The notes beneath the pieces are model-generated. The model was not told the DNA's origin. It made no database searches and saw only the letters and a list, made by a program, of their open reading frames with translations. A stretch of DNA of 64,000 nucleotides from Dysidea avara (Eukaryota; Porifera; Demospongiae; Dictyoceratida; Dysideidae), in assembly GCF_963678975.1 (NCBI RefSeq), contig NC_089281.1, positions 24,284,765-24,348,764 of the forward strand, given 5' to 3'. Positions 47,339 to 61,573 of this stretch are shown here, one piece after another (within the stretch, counting starts at the first letter, position 1; each line of letters starts with the position of its first letter). Position numbers and translations under genes: made by a program.

Positions 47339-49290
47339 GTGGTAAGTAGAAATAGAGGTAAACAGGGACGGGAGTGGGACAACCCACAGAAAATGTCTAA
47401 TAAAAGTCATCATGCAATATACAGGTTGCATAGGTTGGATTTTACAGCACAATGAATCTTTGCAACACCGTTTGGATTCTTTCACTAGAATGATCGAAAC
47501 ACTCTAATAGAGCAGTCACCTGCATTAAAATACTCTAATAGAGCAATCAAGTTTACTAACTATCCCACCGGGGACCACTGATGGCTTGTGAATTGATGGG
47601 CTATAGCTGTCATACATTAGGTATATAGACTAGCTAAGTCATCTACATTGAAAGAGTACTACTCCCTTGAAACCATAAAATTTAAACCATTATAGCATAA
47701 AGTAGTTCTAATTAACTGACAGTGCCTGCATATAGATGCGGGAAGTTGTACCTGCAACATCAGGAAAAGTCACATGATGGGTATGTGGTAGCTGCAGTAT
47801 GTGTAGGTGTATGGCTCCAATGAGGAAACTAAGGACAATAATGAGCAGTCGTGGGGACTCCTCTTGGTCAGCTTGGCAAATAAGTATGCATACTCCCATC
47901 ATATGACTTCTTATCTGGAAGCAGTAGGTGCAGTTTTCAAAGCCTATAATAGGCACTGTCAGTTAACTAGAGTACTTTGTGCAGAGTACAATATAACAGT
48001 CGACCATCAGCCATTTTCCGATCAAGTGATGCTGTTGACCGATCAATGTAGCCGTTGGTCGGCCGATCACGTAATTATTTGTTATTAGTCTTTATAACAT
48101 GTATTATTAGTTATTATTATTATCGTATCGTTACCTTTCCTTACTGAAGCTATTTAATTGCTGCATGATGAAGTCTTGATCCCGTCGAAACATCGACTTG
48201 ATGAGCATGCGTAAGCTAGAGCACCGCACCTTGTGTTTACCCCAATTATCGATTGTGGGTTACAGTTGATGTTGTGAAGAAGCAATCACTACACTGGCTA
48301 CGTGAGTGGCGCTTTCCAGGAGAAGAAAGTAATATTTGCGAAGAGGAGGTACGATATTAAGTATAAGATAGCCATTTCATGGTTAGAATGTGTAGAGAAT
48401 GTACTGGCTGGATAGAGTGGAATGAAAGTCAGGTATTAAAAGTGTTCTGCACACAGCAGGTTCGAGAGTAAGCTTTGCAATTCACAAGAGAAATAGCTAG
48501 TTGGATAGTTATAATTCAATCTGTGTTGACTCAACACCACTTGTAACAAAGCATTTAGCCCAGCTAAGTCTACAAACTGGCTGCACAATACATTGATTCA
48601 TAGTTGTATTTTTGTAAAGTATGTATGCAGCAATACAAATTTTGTACATGTATTACTAATAAACACAATTAATTCTCTGTAAAAGGTATGTGCATAAAGA
48701 TCAGTGATAAGTAGCTGAAAGTGGTCTCAGATTCGATCTCAGAGTGATCCTTTTTCAAAAATTTCCTGGGGGGCATGCCCCCAGACTCCCTAGAAGGCTT
48801 GTGCATCGCACTGCGGGGTGTGCTTCACACACCAGGATGGTACACCTCTCTCTTATGACCATGCAATTTCAGAAATGGCCAATCAAATTTAGTTTTGATT
48901 GATCATTTTGTCTGAGCAATAATTTCCCTTATATTGTACACTGTTGTGAATCTCAGTATTAACTTAATGTTTAATAGTTGAATATTTCATGCTAGGAGCA
49001 GCTAACTTTCAACGTTGATGACTTAGCTAGTCTAATCTATTACAGCTTTAGTCCATCCATTTATAGGCCATCAATGTGGGTCCCTGGTGGGATAGATAAC
49101 AAAACATTCTTGACTGCTCTATTAGAGTATTATAATGCAGATGACTGCTCTATTAGAGTGTTTCAATCTAAACAATGCTGCTGAGCTGCTGTGCTGCCTA
49201 TCCAACCTGTATATTGCACGATGACCTTTATCAGGCATTTTCGATGGGTCATTCCCATCCTGTCCTGTTTTCCTCAAATTCTACTTACCC
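47339..49290. mobile_element. ~1.95-kb element with ~300-bp terminal inverted repeats
   Basis: 47339-47640 and the reverse complement of 49005-49290 share ordered blocks: GTAAGTAGAA, AACAGG, AATATACAGGTTG, AACACTCTAATAGAGCAGTC, TACTCTAATAGAGCA, CTATCCCACC.GGGAC, AGACTAGCTAAGTCATC. The arms are diverged by many substitutions and indels. The inside contains a smaller fold-back at about 47705-47970 (AACTGACAGTGCC / GGCACTGTCAGTTAAC). No transposase is seen, so it is non-autonomous. Confidence 0.75.
48267..48347 (+). CDS. Weak exon candidate
   Basis: Between GGGTTACAG and GAGGAG|GTACGA an open frame reads KKQSLHWLREWRFPGEE. It is bounded by plausible splice signals but lies inside the inverted-repeat element. 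No family is recognised. It may be an upstream exon of the ORF at 50127 or chance. Confidence 0.2.
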
Positions 49291-50126
49291 CTTGTTAAGT
49301 ACCATTATGTCTGCTAATTTACAATGAGACAATGAGCAGTCAATATCCAATTATTCACCTTCCAATAATTGTTTTTAGTAATTTCAGCAGGTTCACAACA
49401 CTGATTTTTACATATCCAATTGTGTAGGGCAAAAAGATTGGTAAAATCAATGGAGGCAAACATTTTTTCAAAGTATTTCTGCACACTGTATTGCTGCATC
49501 AATTAATCACTACCTGAAATAGAATCCTTGTAGTCATACTTTGGGGATTTGCTGCATGGGGTGACTTTTCTGTACAGGAGGTTTTTGAACACGGGTAGGA
49601 TTTTAAATATCTCTGTAAGAAACCTAAAGTGGAACTTGCCTTTTTGAGATTGTGAAAATATACCTCGATGGATTACAAAGTTCATAGTGAACATATTGAG
49701 TCAAGTCCCGTCTTTCGTAGTTTGTAGTTATGAACTAAGCACCTGTAATTTGCAGTATAGTGTTGCTGTGCAAATCAAATTCCTTGCTGTCTAGCTAAGA
49801 CTATTCATCATAGAAGACTGCAGACCACTCTAGCAGCAGTAGTTCTTGATCAAGATACATGGTACCTTGATCAAAACACACAGTAATTAGTCTAGGACCT
49901 GGCTTGTGTTTGTATGCACTTAATTTAGGAGAGGATAACTCAATTGTTCTAGGCTAATTTGACCCCAAGGAATAACATGTGATATGTGCCAAATGCTCTA
50001 TCCGGGGCGAAATGCCCCAAAATGACCACACCCTTTTATCGGAAGACATTTCACTTGTATCTTCTAAAATACTGCAACTGCAGACTTGCTAAGGTGCTCA
50101 AAATGTTTATAATGGCCATATTTTAG
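49291..50126. other. Intergenic; minus-strand exon-like frames
   Basis: Two minus-strand frames, 49503-49694 (ending DSIS before CAG|GTAGTG) and 49314-49502 (VQKYFEKMFASIDFTNL), look protein-like, but their phases do not join at the obvious sites. They may be remnants of a transposon gene. Unrecognised. Confidence 0.3.
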
Positions 50127-51270
50127 GACAACTGACAGCTCTGCAGCTTTCACTGAGTCCACCAAGGCAATTAACTTAGACAATTTTCTGTGGATGGTCA
50201 ACCGCTTCTCCAAAAGAGCAATGCATGAAAATGACTATGTGCCAGGATTTACAGCAGCAAGAAGCACATTTGTGAATTGCAACTTCCATCCTACCACCAC
50301 AGTTCTTACCCCTATCCTTCCCTATCCTGCTACAACATATGATGCAGTCCTCACAACGATGATCAACTTTCAGGATGCCCTGAAAAAGGAGGGTGATACC
50401 TATGGTGCACTGTGGGCAGATGAAGGTATGTACCGTATTGCCAAGGAAATTCAGCTAGTGAAACCAGATAAGTTTAGCAACATATTCCTTGGTCTAGGGG
50501 GGTTTCATATGGAAAAGATTGTGTTGGCCTGTCTTGGTGCATACCTGGAACCATCGGGAATATTTGCAGTACTAGTTGAGACAGAGTGCTATGGTACTGA
50601 TATCATCAGAACCGTCATCTCAGGTTCCCACTATTCCAGGGCCCGCACTGCCCACTCAATGATTCATGAAGTCCTTATGTCCATGATGTTGGAAGGATTC
50701 CTCTCCAAATTCCCTGACAAACGAATGGAACTAGAAGCATTACAAGTCGACTTTCAGTCCAAAGAACTTACCAGTGAAGAATGGAAATCCATCAAGGAAC
50801 ATTGTGGCACGATCCAAGCAGCCTTTCAAGTCTATGTCAAGGAAAGGGCATTACTATCCCAATCATTTAGTTACTGGAACACATACGTTTCTGACCTATT
50901 CCCAATAATCAGCGATCTAACCAATTCACTGTGCTCTGGAGACTGGATACTTTATATCAGTGCTATGGAGAGGGCAAGTACACTGTTTTTCTTTTTTGGG
51001 AGAACAAACTACTGTCGATGGACACCATTGTTTTTACAGGACTGCTATCAACTGAAGGACAAGTTCCCACTCCTCTATGACTCCTATATGAATGGTGGAT
51101 TCGTGGTAAATACTACCAAGAAAGGCAGTGGAGTTCCCTTTGACCAAGCACTAGAACAGGAAGGTATTGTTGTTGCTGTCACAGGGATGGGTAAAAATTT
51201 TTTCTGGAATTTGATACTTAATTACATGGCCCGTATCCATTGTGTCACCAAAATTATAATTTTTTTATAA
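50127..51270 (+). CDS. Transposon-associated DUF6589-like protein, truncated
   Basis: The open frame extends upstream of the first ATG (50194) to an acceptor TATTTTAG near 50126 (TTDSSAAFTESTKAINLDN ...), so this is an internal or last exon. Signature stretches are LGLGGFHMEKIVLACLGAYL, the H-Y-S-R-A region of ISGSHYSRARTAHSMIHE, GRTNYCRWTPLFLQDCYQL and GSGVPFDQALEQE. These match a family common in invertebrate genomes, linked to mobile elements and carrying DUF6589; the molecular role is not established. The frame then crosses into duplication unit 2 at 51167, so its last ~35 residues come from unrelated DNA. The normal C-terminus is missing. Earlier exons were not identified. Confidence 0.6.
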
Positions 51271-51483
51271 AATGTGTTCACATATAGCTATCATGGTTCT
51301 TTTTGAGTGTGACAAGTGCATGCCAACACATACCAATACAATACGTTCTTTGCCAATGGGTGTTATTCAATAGTCTTGCAAGAAAATAAACATTATCTAT
51401 TATATATCACCAAACTGTGCAGATACAAGAAGGTATGTGCATTAGTTTCATACATATAGTAAACTACATTCAATAAACCTAAA

Positions 51484-51643
<160 letters not shown>

Positions 51644-51733
51644 CATACAATTTTTTACGTGTGACAGACTGTGCATGTAGTTATATGTATGGGTGTATCT
51701 AGTATTGCAAATACTAGTTCAATCAAAAATCTA

Positions 51734-54700
51734 TTACAACATTTCACTGATTCCTATTATATTCTCTAAATCTGTATTCGGTGATGATGAAATTTTCCAA
51801 AATGCTTTTGCAATATACAGAGCATCTTGCACTTCAAGATCATTTCCTTTTAGCATAAGCTCTTGTAGTCTAGTGTTTTGAGATACAACATGTGTAATGT
51901 CATCAGTTGCCTTTGATGTACAGTGGTTGTTCCGTAGACTTAACCTAACCAAGGTTGTGGTGTTCTTCAAACCTTGTAGAACTTTTCTGGTACCTTCTAA
52001 TTGTAGAAAATTTCCGTCCAGGTTCAACTCTTGCAGTTGAGTGTTACGAGACAAAACAGCTGCTATACTGCCTGCTGATTCACTAGTAATATTACTGTTT
52101 ATTATAATGAGTTTTTGTAATGTTGAAGAATAGTGCAGTGAATTTGATAATTTCATGCAATTGACTGGTGAAAGGCCGCCCATTTGTAGCTCAAGTTCTT
52201 GCATTTGAGTATTATGCGATAGAATATCTGCTATATCATCTACTGCTTCATTACTGATGTTATTGTTTCCCATATATAATTTATTTAACACCGAAGTACT
52301 TCTTAAGGCTTTCGCAAATTTAGCAACACTGTTAGCTTGGAAATAGTTTCCTTTCACATCAATGTCATTTAATTGTCCGTTATTTAATAAAACCGTTGCT
52401 ATGTCATCTGCTGCTTCATCAGTAATTCCATTGTTACTGAGATTCAACATTTTTATTGTTGAAATATTTTGCAATGCCTTGCAAACTGTTTCACAACCTG
52501 TACTTTGAAGATCGTTTCCACCCAAATCAAGTTCTTGCAATTTGCTGTACCAAAGAACACTTGCTATGAGTTTTGCTGCTATTAAGTTAATGCTACTGCA
52601 AGCCATTTTTAATATTTTCAAATTTAAGAGAACTTTCATTGCTTTTGCAATTTTTGTTGCACCTGCTGTTGTAAGTTTATTATTGCTAATGTCAAGTTCC
52701 TGTATTTGAGTATTTCTAGACAAAACCATTGCTAAGACATCTGCTTCTAAATCAGTAATGTAATTGTCACTCAGAAAAAGCTTGTTTAATGCTGAAATGT
52801 TTAGTAGTGCTCTGAAGATTGCTGCACAATCAAATGCTTGAAGATGATTTCCACTCAGGTCTAGCTGTTGCAGCTGGTAATTATTTCCAATTATATCTCC
52901 CATTAATCTTGCTGCTACACTGTTAACCTTGCTATTAGCCATTTTTAGTACTTTTAAATTCACATGTTTAGTAGTTAAACTGGTTATGATCTGTGCAGTG
53001 CTAGGTATATTCATCTTGTTGTTGCTGAGATCCAGTTCTTCAATTTGGGTGTTTTGAGACAGTACAGTAGCCATATCATGTGCTGCTTCATCATTAATAG
53101 TGTTTCTGCTGAAATAAAGCTTGGTTAGTGAGGTAATCTTTTTCAATGCCCTACAGATTATTGCAGAACCACTAGCTTTGAGCTTATTGTTATTTAAGAA
53201 TACCTCTCTTATATTCCTGCTCCAAGACAGAATAGCTGCTACACCACTTGCAGTTGCATCACTAATACAATAGTTATCGATCCCAAATCTTGTTAAAGTT
53301 GTAACATTATTACACATGGCATCTACTATACTATGTGAAGTGTGGTACACATGAAATTCTTTCCCAACAAAATGAATCGTCTTTAAGTGTCCATTGTGAA
53401 TGACAAACAATTCAGTTTGGTTTACAGAGTTTAATCGTTGCACTATCTGCACAAGACAGTGAACCACACTATAAGCATTTTGTTTTGTAGCATGTAATAG
53501 CAAATGTAACTGATAGTGCGTCAAGTTGAAGCCACAGATGTTGTTGTCTGTTAACATCAAAAAGTTCATACTTGCAAGATGAAGAATGTATTTATTTGCA
53601 ATTAAATCATAAATTGTATCAGCTCCATCAGAGACATTGGTATCACAAATTGTTACTTCTACATTGGTGCTTCTGTATTTTTTAAAAAGTACAATTAAAA
53701 ATGATTTGCACAGGGTACTTCTAGTCACACATACTTTCAATAAATTGGTTCTTTTCAGCCAAAACTTCACCTTCTTCTGCTCTACAGATGGAATATGACA
53801 ACTGACTATGTACACATCTCTAACATGGCTGCTGAGTATTGGCATTTCATTCCAGTTTACATTGTACATGAAGCAGCTTGCATAACTATGGTTAATAACT
53901 GAAAGAGAAATTTTATCTGGCCTATTAGTTAAGCACAAAGCCTTTTGAAGTCCTTTAATGAAGTTGATATAGAAAGTTTTGTCAATTCCATCAAGAAAAC
54001 ACTTTTGAACCTTCCAAATTAAAATGATGCTTACAAGCGTAGGTATCACTGCAATCGTTAACCAATTAGATGATATGTTTAATGTCTTCACTGTTGAATA
54101 TGCACCACGAATAGTGAGATAGTGATGGGCAATTTTGCACTCAGCGTCGGTAATATTACATCCTTCAAAATCTAATTCAGTCCAACTATTAGGAATGACT
54201 GTCAACTGATCCATTAACTGATAAAATACATCAGCAGCAACTTGACAGTTTGGTAACTTCCATGCAGTTATTGATGGTTCCAACTGGAATGCTAGTGCAA
54301 TCTGCTTAGCAGTAGGATTGTGTCCAATCATCATACCATTTGTAACCACCAGTGCTGAAACGTTGTCAGAATAGTTTGTTATAAACCTCACCAAGTCACT
54401 TGTACTAATGTTAATAATGCCGTGTATGAACAATTCTTGTATTAAAGCTCCAGTGACAGACAAGACTGTGGTATATTCACTCAAGCAGCTGTTGACAATA
54501 TAAAGTGAAACACAATGGGCAAATATATTTTCTGTTTTAAACTGAGAAACATGTAAGTTACAGTCACACAAAAACATCATCAATTTTTGATTAGGTGTAA
54601 TCACTGTAGCAATACCTTCCACTGTAGCTTTAGTGGCAAATAAGGTATTACCTTCAACTAATGTAATTTGTAAGTGACAGCTACAAGTTCTATTGTACAC

Positions 54701-57513
54701 AATGTACTCAAATAAGTTGTCCAAAGCAAATTTACCAATGTTGCTGCAGATGTGCATATTTTCCTTCCATGAGCACATTCTTAAGTGATTAAAACTCCTA
54801 ACACATGCACCAAGATTCAGTAATTCCAAGGGTGATATTTCATTACTCAGTGAACGTGTGATGACAACTCCTTGGATCTTGTCCCTGCTAAAGACAAGCC
54901 TTACATCAGAAGTGCTCTCACTTGGTAAAGAAAAATCCACCAAGCCATAAGCAATTACATCAGATAGAAAGGGATCATGAATAAACAGATTGATAGGCTT
55001 ATGCTGACTGGATATCACACTTACAAGTGCTGAAATAAAACTGCCAGAAGTGCGATTGCCAACTATATGAAGTTTATTGATTTTTTGTTTGATCAATGCA
55101 ACATACCATTCTTGAACTTCGGTGGCATTTGGGTCCCATCTACATTGTATGAGATACACACTTTTCATCTCTGCTAAACTCGACAGAAGATTAAGCACCC
55201 TTTTCTCCTCCAAGTTATTAATGTAAAGAAATGATCCAACAACAAGCAGGTTTATGACATTTTGATTCTTACATTCTATAAAATTCTTTTCAACCGAAGC
55301 AAACAACTTGTTGTGGGTAGTATGACTAAGAATAGCATCGTCAGTAATGATCACTTCTGATGTATGCCAAGATTTGAATAAATCAAACAATTTAAGCAAA
55401 CTGGAAAATGTCAATTGGTTGTAAGAAAAGTCAACCATTTTAACACTAATGATATCACGATTATCTTTATCCAAGAACCTCTTACATAGAAAATCACAGC
55501 CTGTGATTCCAATACTACACTTTGACAGGTTAAGTGTCTTCCACTGTTTAGTAATAGACCTACAAAGAAAATATGCAAGAGTGTTAACATCGCTGGGAAG
55601 CAATGTTTGATTACTAAGATCAACTGCTTGATCTTGGAGAAACCTTCCAACCAATGTTGCAGCGTCTTTGTTTTTAGTTTCCTCAAGACAATGAAATAAA
55701 TGCAGACATTTGATTTTGTTATTTAGCAGTTTACTAGAAATGCTAAAAGTTGAAGATATTTTAGTAAGCAATTGTATTGTGTTACCAGATAGAAAATGTT
55801 TTAATGCAAAGGAAGCAGCACCAGTTATGCCTACATATATAGTCCAAGTGTTGTAGTAGTGTTGGTCCCAAAAAGTCTTTTTAAGCAAAGCAATTTGTTT
55901 TTTATGTGGTAGTGTAGAGATGTGATATGCTGCCATGTATTCTTGAATTGACAAATGAAGAAATTGAAATATTACCTCTTCACGATTGGCGTCAAAGTAC
56001 TGAGTAGCTTTAAGCAACCCAAGACCACTCCAGTTGACTGATTCTTTAGTCAGATTAGGACAGAATGATCTAATTTCAGCTAAAGTAAATACTATTGTAT
56101 CAGTTTGCAAGGCATCAAAAGCAAGTTGTGCTAGTTCTTTGAACACTTCACAATGTGGAAATGGCAAATCAGAGATGCAGCAGATGTCTGCAACATTTTT
56201 TTCACTTGCTTTTCGAAGGAAACGTCGAATTGTTATTTCAATGAATGCTTTGTACATTTCTGTTTGGGTTTTTGGTAATGTTGTTGTACCACCTTCTGTA
56301 AGACAAAGTAATATGGTCATGTTCAAAGGAGTATAACAAAGTGCATTGATTGTAGGATTAGACTGCAAACATTGTTGAAGAGTATCAACTTGATCATCCT
56401 TACCTTGCAAAGCTTTTTTGATATAATCAAGTCTGTCTTCTTCAGCAAAGCCAACTATTTCTACTCTACAGTCTACATGGTTATGAAGATGTGATGAAGC
56501 TGTAGGCCGAGACATAATCACTAAGCAACATTTTGGAAATACTCTGCGATAGATTATATCTGCAATGAAAGATTTTCTTCTGTCCTCATCAGACATTTCG
56601 TCATATCCGTCAAGAACAATTACAAGATTTTTGCCCTCTGTTTGAAGGAGATACTTTGTAAGACAGCCAACCATTTCATTACTTTTCACAATGTACTGTA
56701 AAAACCCTTCAGTAGATGTTAAATTATGCATATTGCATTCACGCAGAAATATTAAGAAGAAAAGCTTTTTAGTGGTCAGCAATTGATTTTTAGCCCACTG
56801 AAATGCAATTTCCTTTGCCAGAACAGTTTTACCTATTCCAGGTGCACCTTCTATAAGAATCATATTAGGCACTATGGTAGATCCATCTGTGGTTGTGATA
56901 GATGCAAAGATATCAGATACATTTTTAGTTGCTTTGGAATGTTTTCCATCATTCTCAACTGTTTGTGATACCAAATCAAGCTGAAAATTTCTCACTTGTT
57001 GCGTGTCAGAAATTACTGCAGCATTAGTGGGTGATTTACCACTGTTGTGAATGAGTGCTAGTGTTGTATAGTGTTTGGGTTGATAAGGAGGCCAGTCGTC
57101 CTCGGTAGAGGAAAACCTATTGCTGATATATTGCTTACGAAGATGATTGATTGAAGCATTAACAATTGTCAACATGTTTACAGTAGTACCTGTAGGTAAA
57201 AACATTACATACTAAATAATGGTGCAGCAAAAAAGCGTCTGTGTTTGCATGTGCAATTCATACCTGCCATTTCTTCAGGTAGTTTGTCAATAGCCCTAAT
57301 AAGGACCTCCCATGTTGTATCATTATATGTGTTCTGTTCTAGCCAGTCACTCAACATCTTACTACAACACTCCTCACAGTTGTTAGGATGATCATGTTCT
57401 ATGATGTTCATCTGATGTTCCTCAATATTGAGTTGTCTACCTAACTGTCTCCACTGTGGGGCCCATCTCACCACCACATGATTCTCAATATCTTTCATGT
57501 TTGCCCTCTCCAT
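51734..57513 (-). CDS. NLR-type receptor B: Death-NACHT-LRR
   Basis: Exon 57513-57264 joins exon 57189-51734 across a 74-bp intron with the same splice sites as copy A, giving 1901 residues. All NACHT hallmarks (GAPGIGKT, LVIVLDGYDEM, MSRP, FLHLSIQEYMAAYH) and the C-terminal LRRs are intact. By eye it differs from copy A by 27 substitutions and a two-residue deletion (Ile-Gln before ANREEV). The spliced Death-domain exon encodes identical protein. Changes such as N to H, F to C, R to W, C to W and G to D fall in NACHT and the LRR side. There are no frameshifts or stops, so both copies look functional. Role as for copy A: a probable cytosolic sensor with a Death-fold signalling end and unknown ligand. 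Confidence 0.93.
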
Positions 57514-57549
57514 TTCTACACAGTCAATTAAACTGGATGAAAATGTCAC

Positions 57550-60500
57550 TGATTTATATGTAAATGTTTATGGCATAATAGCAAGAGGTTAATATTACAA
57601 AGGTTGACCGTTTTATTAAGCTATATATCATAATTAATTTTTGATGTTCATTGACATGCTAAAAGCAGTGTGTGGCTATATTTAAACTATCTGATATAAA
57701 AAAGGCTAAATTTATTATTATTACTATTAACACTTTACAGTGACCAGCACTAAATGGATACCTGAGACACTGCCCCCGGTAAAAAAAAAGTTTGAAAATT
57801 ATTATGGGAAATTTGTAGTGTATATTTGGATCATTACCTGTTTTCAATTTTAAGCTATTTAAATAGTACATATTCTACAGCTTCTGGAAGTTGCACTCTC
57901 AACCCCCCCCCCCCCCCCCCCCAAAGAATTGACTTTGTGCTCCCAAGAGTTATATTTTATACAGCCATACAATACAACTTTCATGCTGTGCCCCAGCAGC
58001 CATATGTTAGTTCTAGAATTAAAGACGATGGAAATGATGTAAAAGATGCAGTTAATGAATTCACCTCACAAGCATGTATTGATATGGCACTTAAGCACGG
58101 TCAGTAAGGTAGGTAGCTACCCACTCTTCACTTGATGTTTGTCAGTATCACAGCAGATTAAATACTGATTGTTTCAAAATTTTCACTGGTGACTGAGATA
58201 AAGTTTAAAATGTGGTCTATGTGAAAGGTGGGTCTCTGACTGTGAAAACTTGAAGCCTACATTTTAAAGTGTAAGATCCTAGGACCCCCAGCATGTTCTG
58301 AATTATACAAACACACGTAAGCACAAATTGTAAACACTGTGAATACTTTCACTGCAGCTAGCTTGCTGTACATACTCATACTGGCTGTTAATAAACTTAT
58401 AGCCTGTAAGGTAGAGGCACTTTTGATTGTAATCTTTACAGAACTGAATTTCATAACATTGTAATTGTATATTCATAACTCTTTGCACAGGATACCAGTA
58501 TATGCTATATCACTAGTAACAAGCATAAACCTAGGCTTGCTATAACAGCACTAAAACAAAAGAACTCTAGGCTGACAACAAAAACTGCAATTAATGGATA
58601 CAATGTGCTTCACTGATTATGCCTTTTTAAGAATCACATAATCATCTTAATTCTGCCAAATGAACTATGTAACCAAATAAAGTCACAACTTAACCTATAA
58701 CCTATATAAATAAGTGAATAAAAGCCATACATTTAATGCATGAAAGCTGGTATAACAACAGGGAGGCCAGTGTTGATATCATTCCACTAACTCAATTAAT
58801 GTGCTCACGATTCATGGAGACATTCAGAGCTAGGTTAGTCACATATATCATAGAAAATGTCATTCTCATTTTAGACAATGTAATGCTTACCAAATCTTGC
58901 ATCCACTACCCACTGTGTATATAGATGGACATTTTCAAGCACTACAGATGTTAGCAAAATTAACACTTGAGACTTTAAGGTGTGTTTAATTGCCAACAAA
59001 ATACTTCTATATATGTTCTGCTGAGCACTAAGAGGGACAAGGAGCAGTATCTTCGTACATCAATAACTTATTTATAATTATGTACTACAGTGGAACCTCT
59101 CTTGTCTGGGCTGTCTGGTACATACTACTGTCCGTATCTCAGAAATGTCCGTAACTAAGAATAACATGCTAACGTGCTAAAGTGACTAACTAAAAGCTAT
59201 CAGTTAATGCTATGTAATTAGTTGGCAGAGGTGGAAGTCACTACAGGGCATTCGTGGTCACTTGCCTGGGCTGTAAAAATGCTAGCAACCAAGTGGTAGT
59301 TATTATTATTATTATTATTATTAATAAAGATAAACAAGCTACCAAATAGGTAAACAGCAACCTTTAGGCTCCACTTCTTGTGCTTTCATCTAAACTTTGT
59401 AATATATGCAATAGTCATTTGCATTGGCTTTGTATGATGCCTTTGACACCTTGCCTGTGAGGGTGTAAAAGATGTTTGGAAATACATCATGTTTTAGTGT
59501 ACAAGTACTACGTTACCCCTAACACTGCATACTTAATTTGCAGGTGAACTCAATGTCACAGTTAGGGTCATAGTAGGTGGGTCCATATCTAACTTTGCAG
59601 TGGGTATAAAAAGAGATCATGCAAGGAACCCATCATAGATGATTCCTTTGATAGTTGATCTCAGCTCTACATATCCTGAGACATTATTGATATAGCTACG
59701 ATGGAACCTCCCTTATCCGCACCTCTATTATTCGGACAGCCCAAATTAGTCAGGTGGCTTGTAGTTTATTGACCACAATGAAGTTTGGTTCACAAGACTA
59801 GAGTATACGTACATATGGCAAGACTGTGACAAACTTTACTTACCAATCAGCTTTTATGTACTATATTACTATTATTATTATTATTAACACTTTACAGTGA
59901 CCAGCACTGAAGGTCTGACAGCAACATGTGCTGCAGCCTTAGGATTACCTAACCTAATTTCAAGGACTTAGACTTAATGACTTGACTTGGTGACTTGACT
60001 TAATGACTGAAAAGGTATAACAGAAAAGGGGCCAAAGTAAGGAAAACAATCCCTCCAATCCCAGGAGGTCACCCAATGTCTACTCAGGGCCACACTCAGT
60101 CTTCCTCCAGGAGGGATGGGTCTTCTTCCTTAAACCTAAAGTATATATTATTAACACTTTACAGTGACAAGCACTGCAGGTCTGTTACCTAACCTAATTT
60201 CAAGGACTGAGACTTAATGACTAAGTCCTTGAAATTAAAAGTGGCTGCGTGGCAAATTGACAAACTCTGAATTGTCCTGCCAAGTTGCTTGGTATAATAA
60301 TGATTTCATGCATGATCTAGACACTATATCAGCAGTCTAGCTATAATAGCTAGCTACATCATTTTGTTCTGTTGGTGAGCCCATTTAGATACATAATGCT
60401 TTCCAAATTTATCAATCTGAAATTTCATACAGTGTATAAAAAATATCAATTATTTCACTTTCAGTAATTTGTAATCCCTATAGTACGGTATACAGTGTTT

Positions 60501-61497
60501 GTAAGAGTTAAGCACATTTATGACAATGTGATCAAACACTCTCACTTCTTATTGCCACGCATGCACCATAAGAAACTCAGCAATAAAACAATCATCCTTC
60601 CTCAATAGCATAGTAGCTATTAGCTGCTGGGTTGATTACAAATAATTAATTCTGTGGCTAAAGTAGGACCGTCTATGTTGCATATATATATATATATATA
60701 TACATATATACATCAGTTTTCTTCCTTGGATCTGCTATACAAAGTACCAGTAGAGGTGCACCCACATAAAGATCACGGCAGTATCGGTATTGGAATTGGT
60801 ACCAATAACACAATATCAGCATCGGAAGAAAGTTGACTTATTTGCAGATATTTCACTTAATGAACTTAAGTAATATAATTGCTCAGACTTTTATATATGC
60901 TTGATCTTGCGACACTGTGGGTAGAGCATAAAGCTGAAGGTGCTTATTGTTTTACAATGGCAAAGGGTTTGATTCCCAACAAGTAATATAAGCTGTTATT
61001 TTTTCTTTGCTCAAGTTTTTTCATCGTACTGTTTTCACAAGTCTTTTTTTTCTTTCTTTCTACAAAAAGTTTTGGCAACCATCTTTTTTTGTTTGGCATA
61101 ATGTTTTTACATTTATTGTAGTGTCCCTTTTATGTTCAGATGCAACCCAGCGCTAAATAATATTGGTATCCGTCAGTATCGAAATTGGTAATCTTGAAAC
61201 TTATACCAGTTATCAGTACAATGCATATGATTGGTAAATTTTACCTTTTTTATGATTGCTCAGTATAAATAATAAGTAAAATTAGTTTTATGTCTATACA
61301 TATCAATCTCATGCATGCCCCACCCCCACCGCCATGCATGCATGGACCCTTATCTTGGGGATTTAGTTACTAGTTTTAGCTATGGGCAAATCCCCTATGC
61401 CGGCATGGAATCCCTAGTTTATTCTGCGCACAGTACTAGTCTGACTGCCATCTAAGTAAATATATCTTGAATCTGCAGCTACTTAACTGCAACTCAC
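57550..61497. other. 5' flank or first intron of NLR B
   Basis: Collinear with 31829-36098 of unit 1 but without the LINE tail. A run of about 20 C lies at 57903-57922 (about 9 in unit 1). The 5S-like SINE is at about 59880-60145, followed by a truncated SINE 3' end. A TA run is near 60680-60705. No independent gene. Confidence 0.6.
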
Positions 61498-61573
61498 TTT
61501 TATGACTAGCGCGAAACTCAGCTAGTGCATCACGGGACTCTCCTTTGGAGTTTCCGCCGTCTGGTTCTGCCAT
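61498..61573 (-). CDS. Candidate 5' coding exon of NLR B
   Basis: Same 25-codon exon as 36099-36174 with the same start MAEPDGGNSK and donor AAAA|GTGAGTT. The only difference seen is a synonymous Leu codon. It would join to the Death-domain exon at GTGTAG|AAATGG (near 57515) in frame. Confidence 0.45.

Larger units (their letters stand above)
25538..51166. repeat. Tandem duplication unit 1 (~25.6 kb)
   Basis: 25538-38657 aligns in order and orientation with 51167-64000, with about 1-2 percent substitutions by eye plus indels. Sequences just before 25538 and just before 51167 are unrelated, which fits a tandem unit starting at 25538 and ending at 51166, with unit 2 starting at 51167. Differences include a LINE tail present only in unit 1 (about 34160-34458), a G-run near 36461, and a much longer GT repeat in unit 2. 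Confidence 0.85.
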
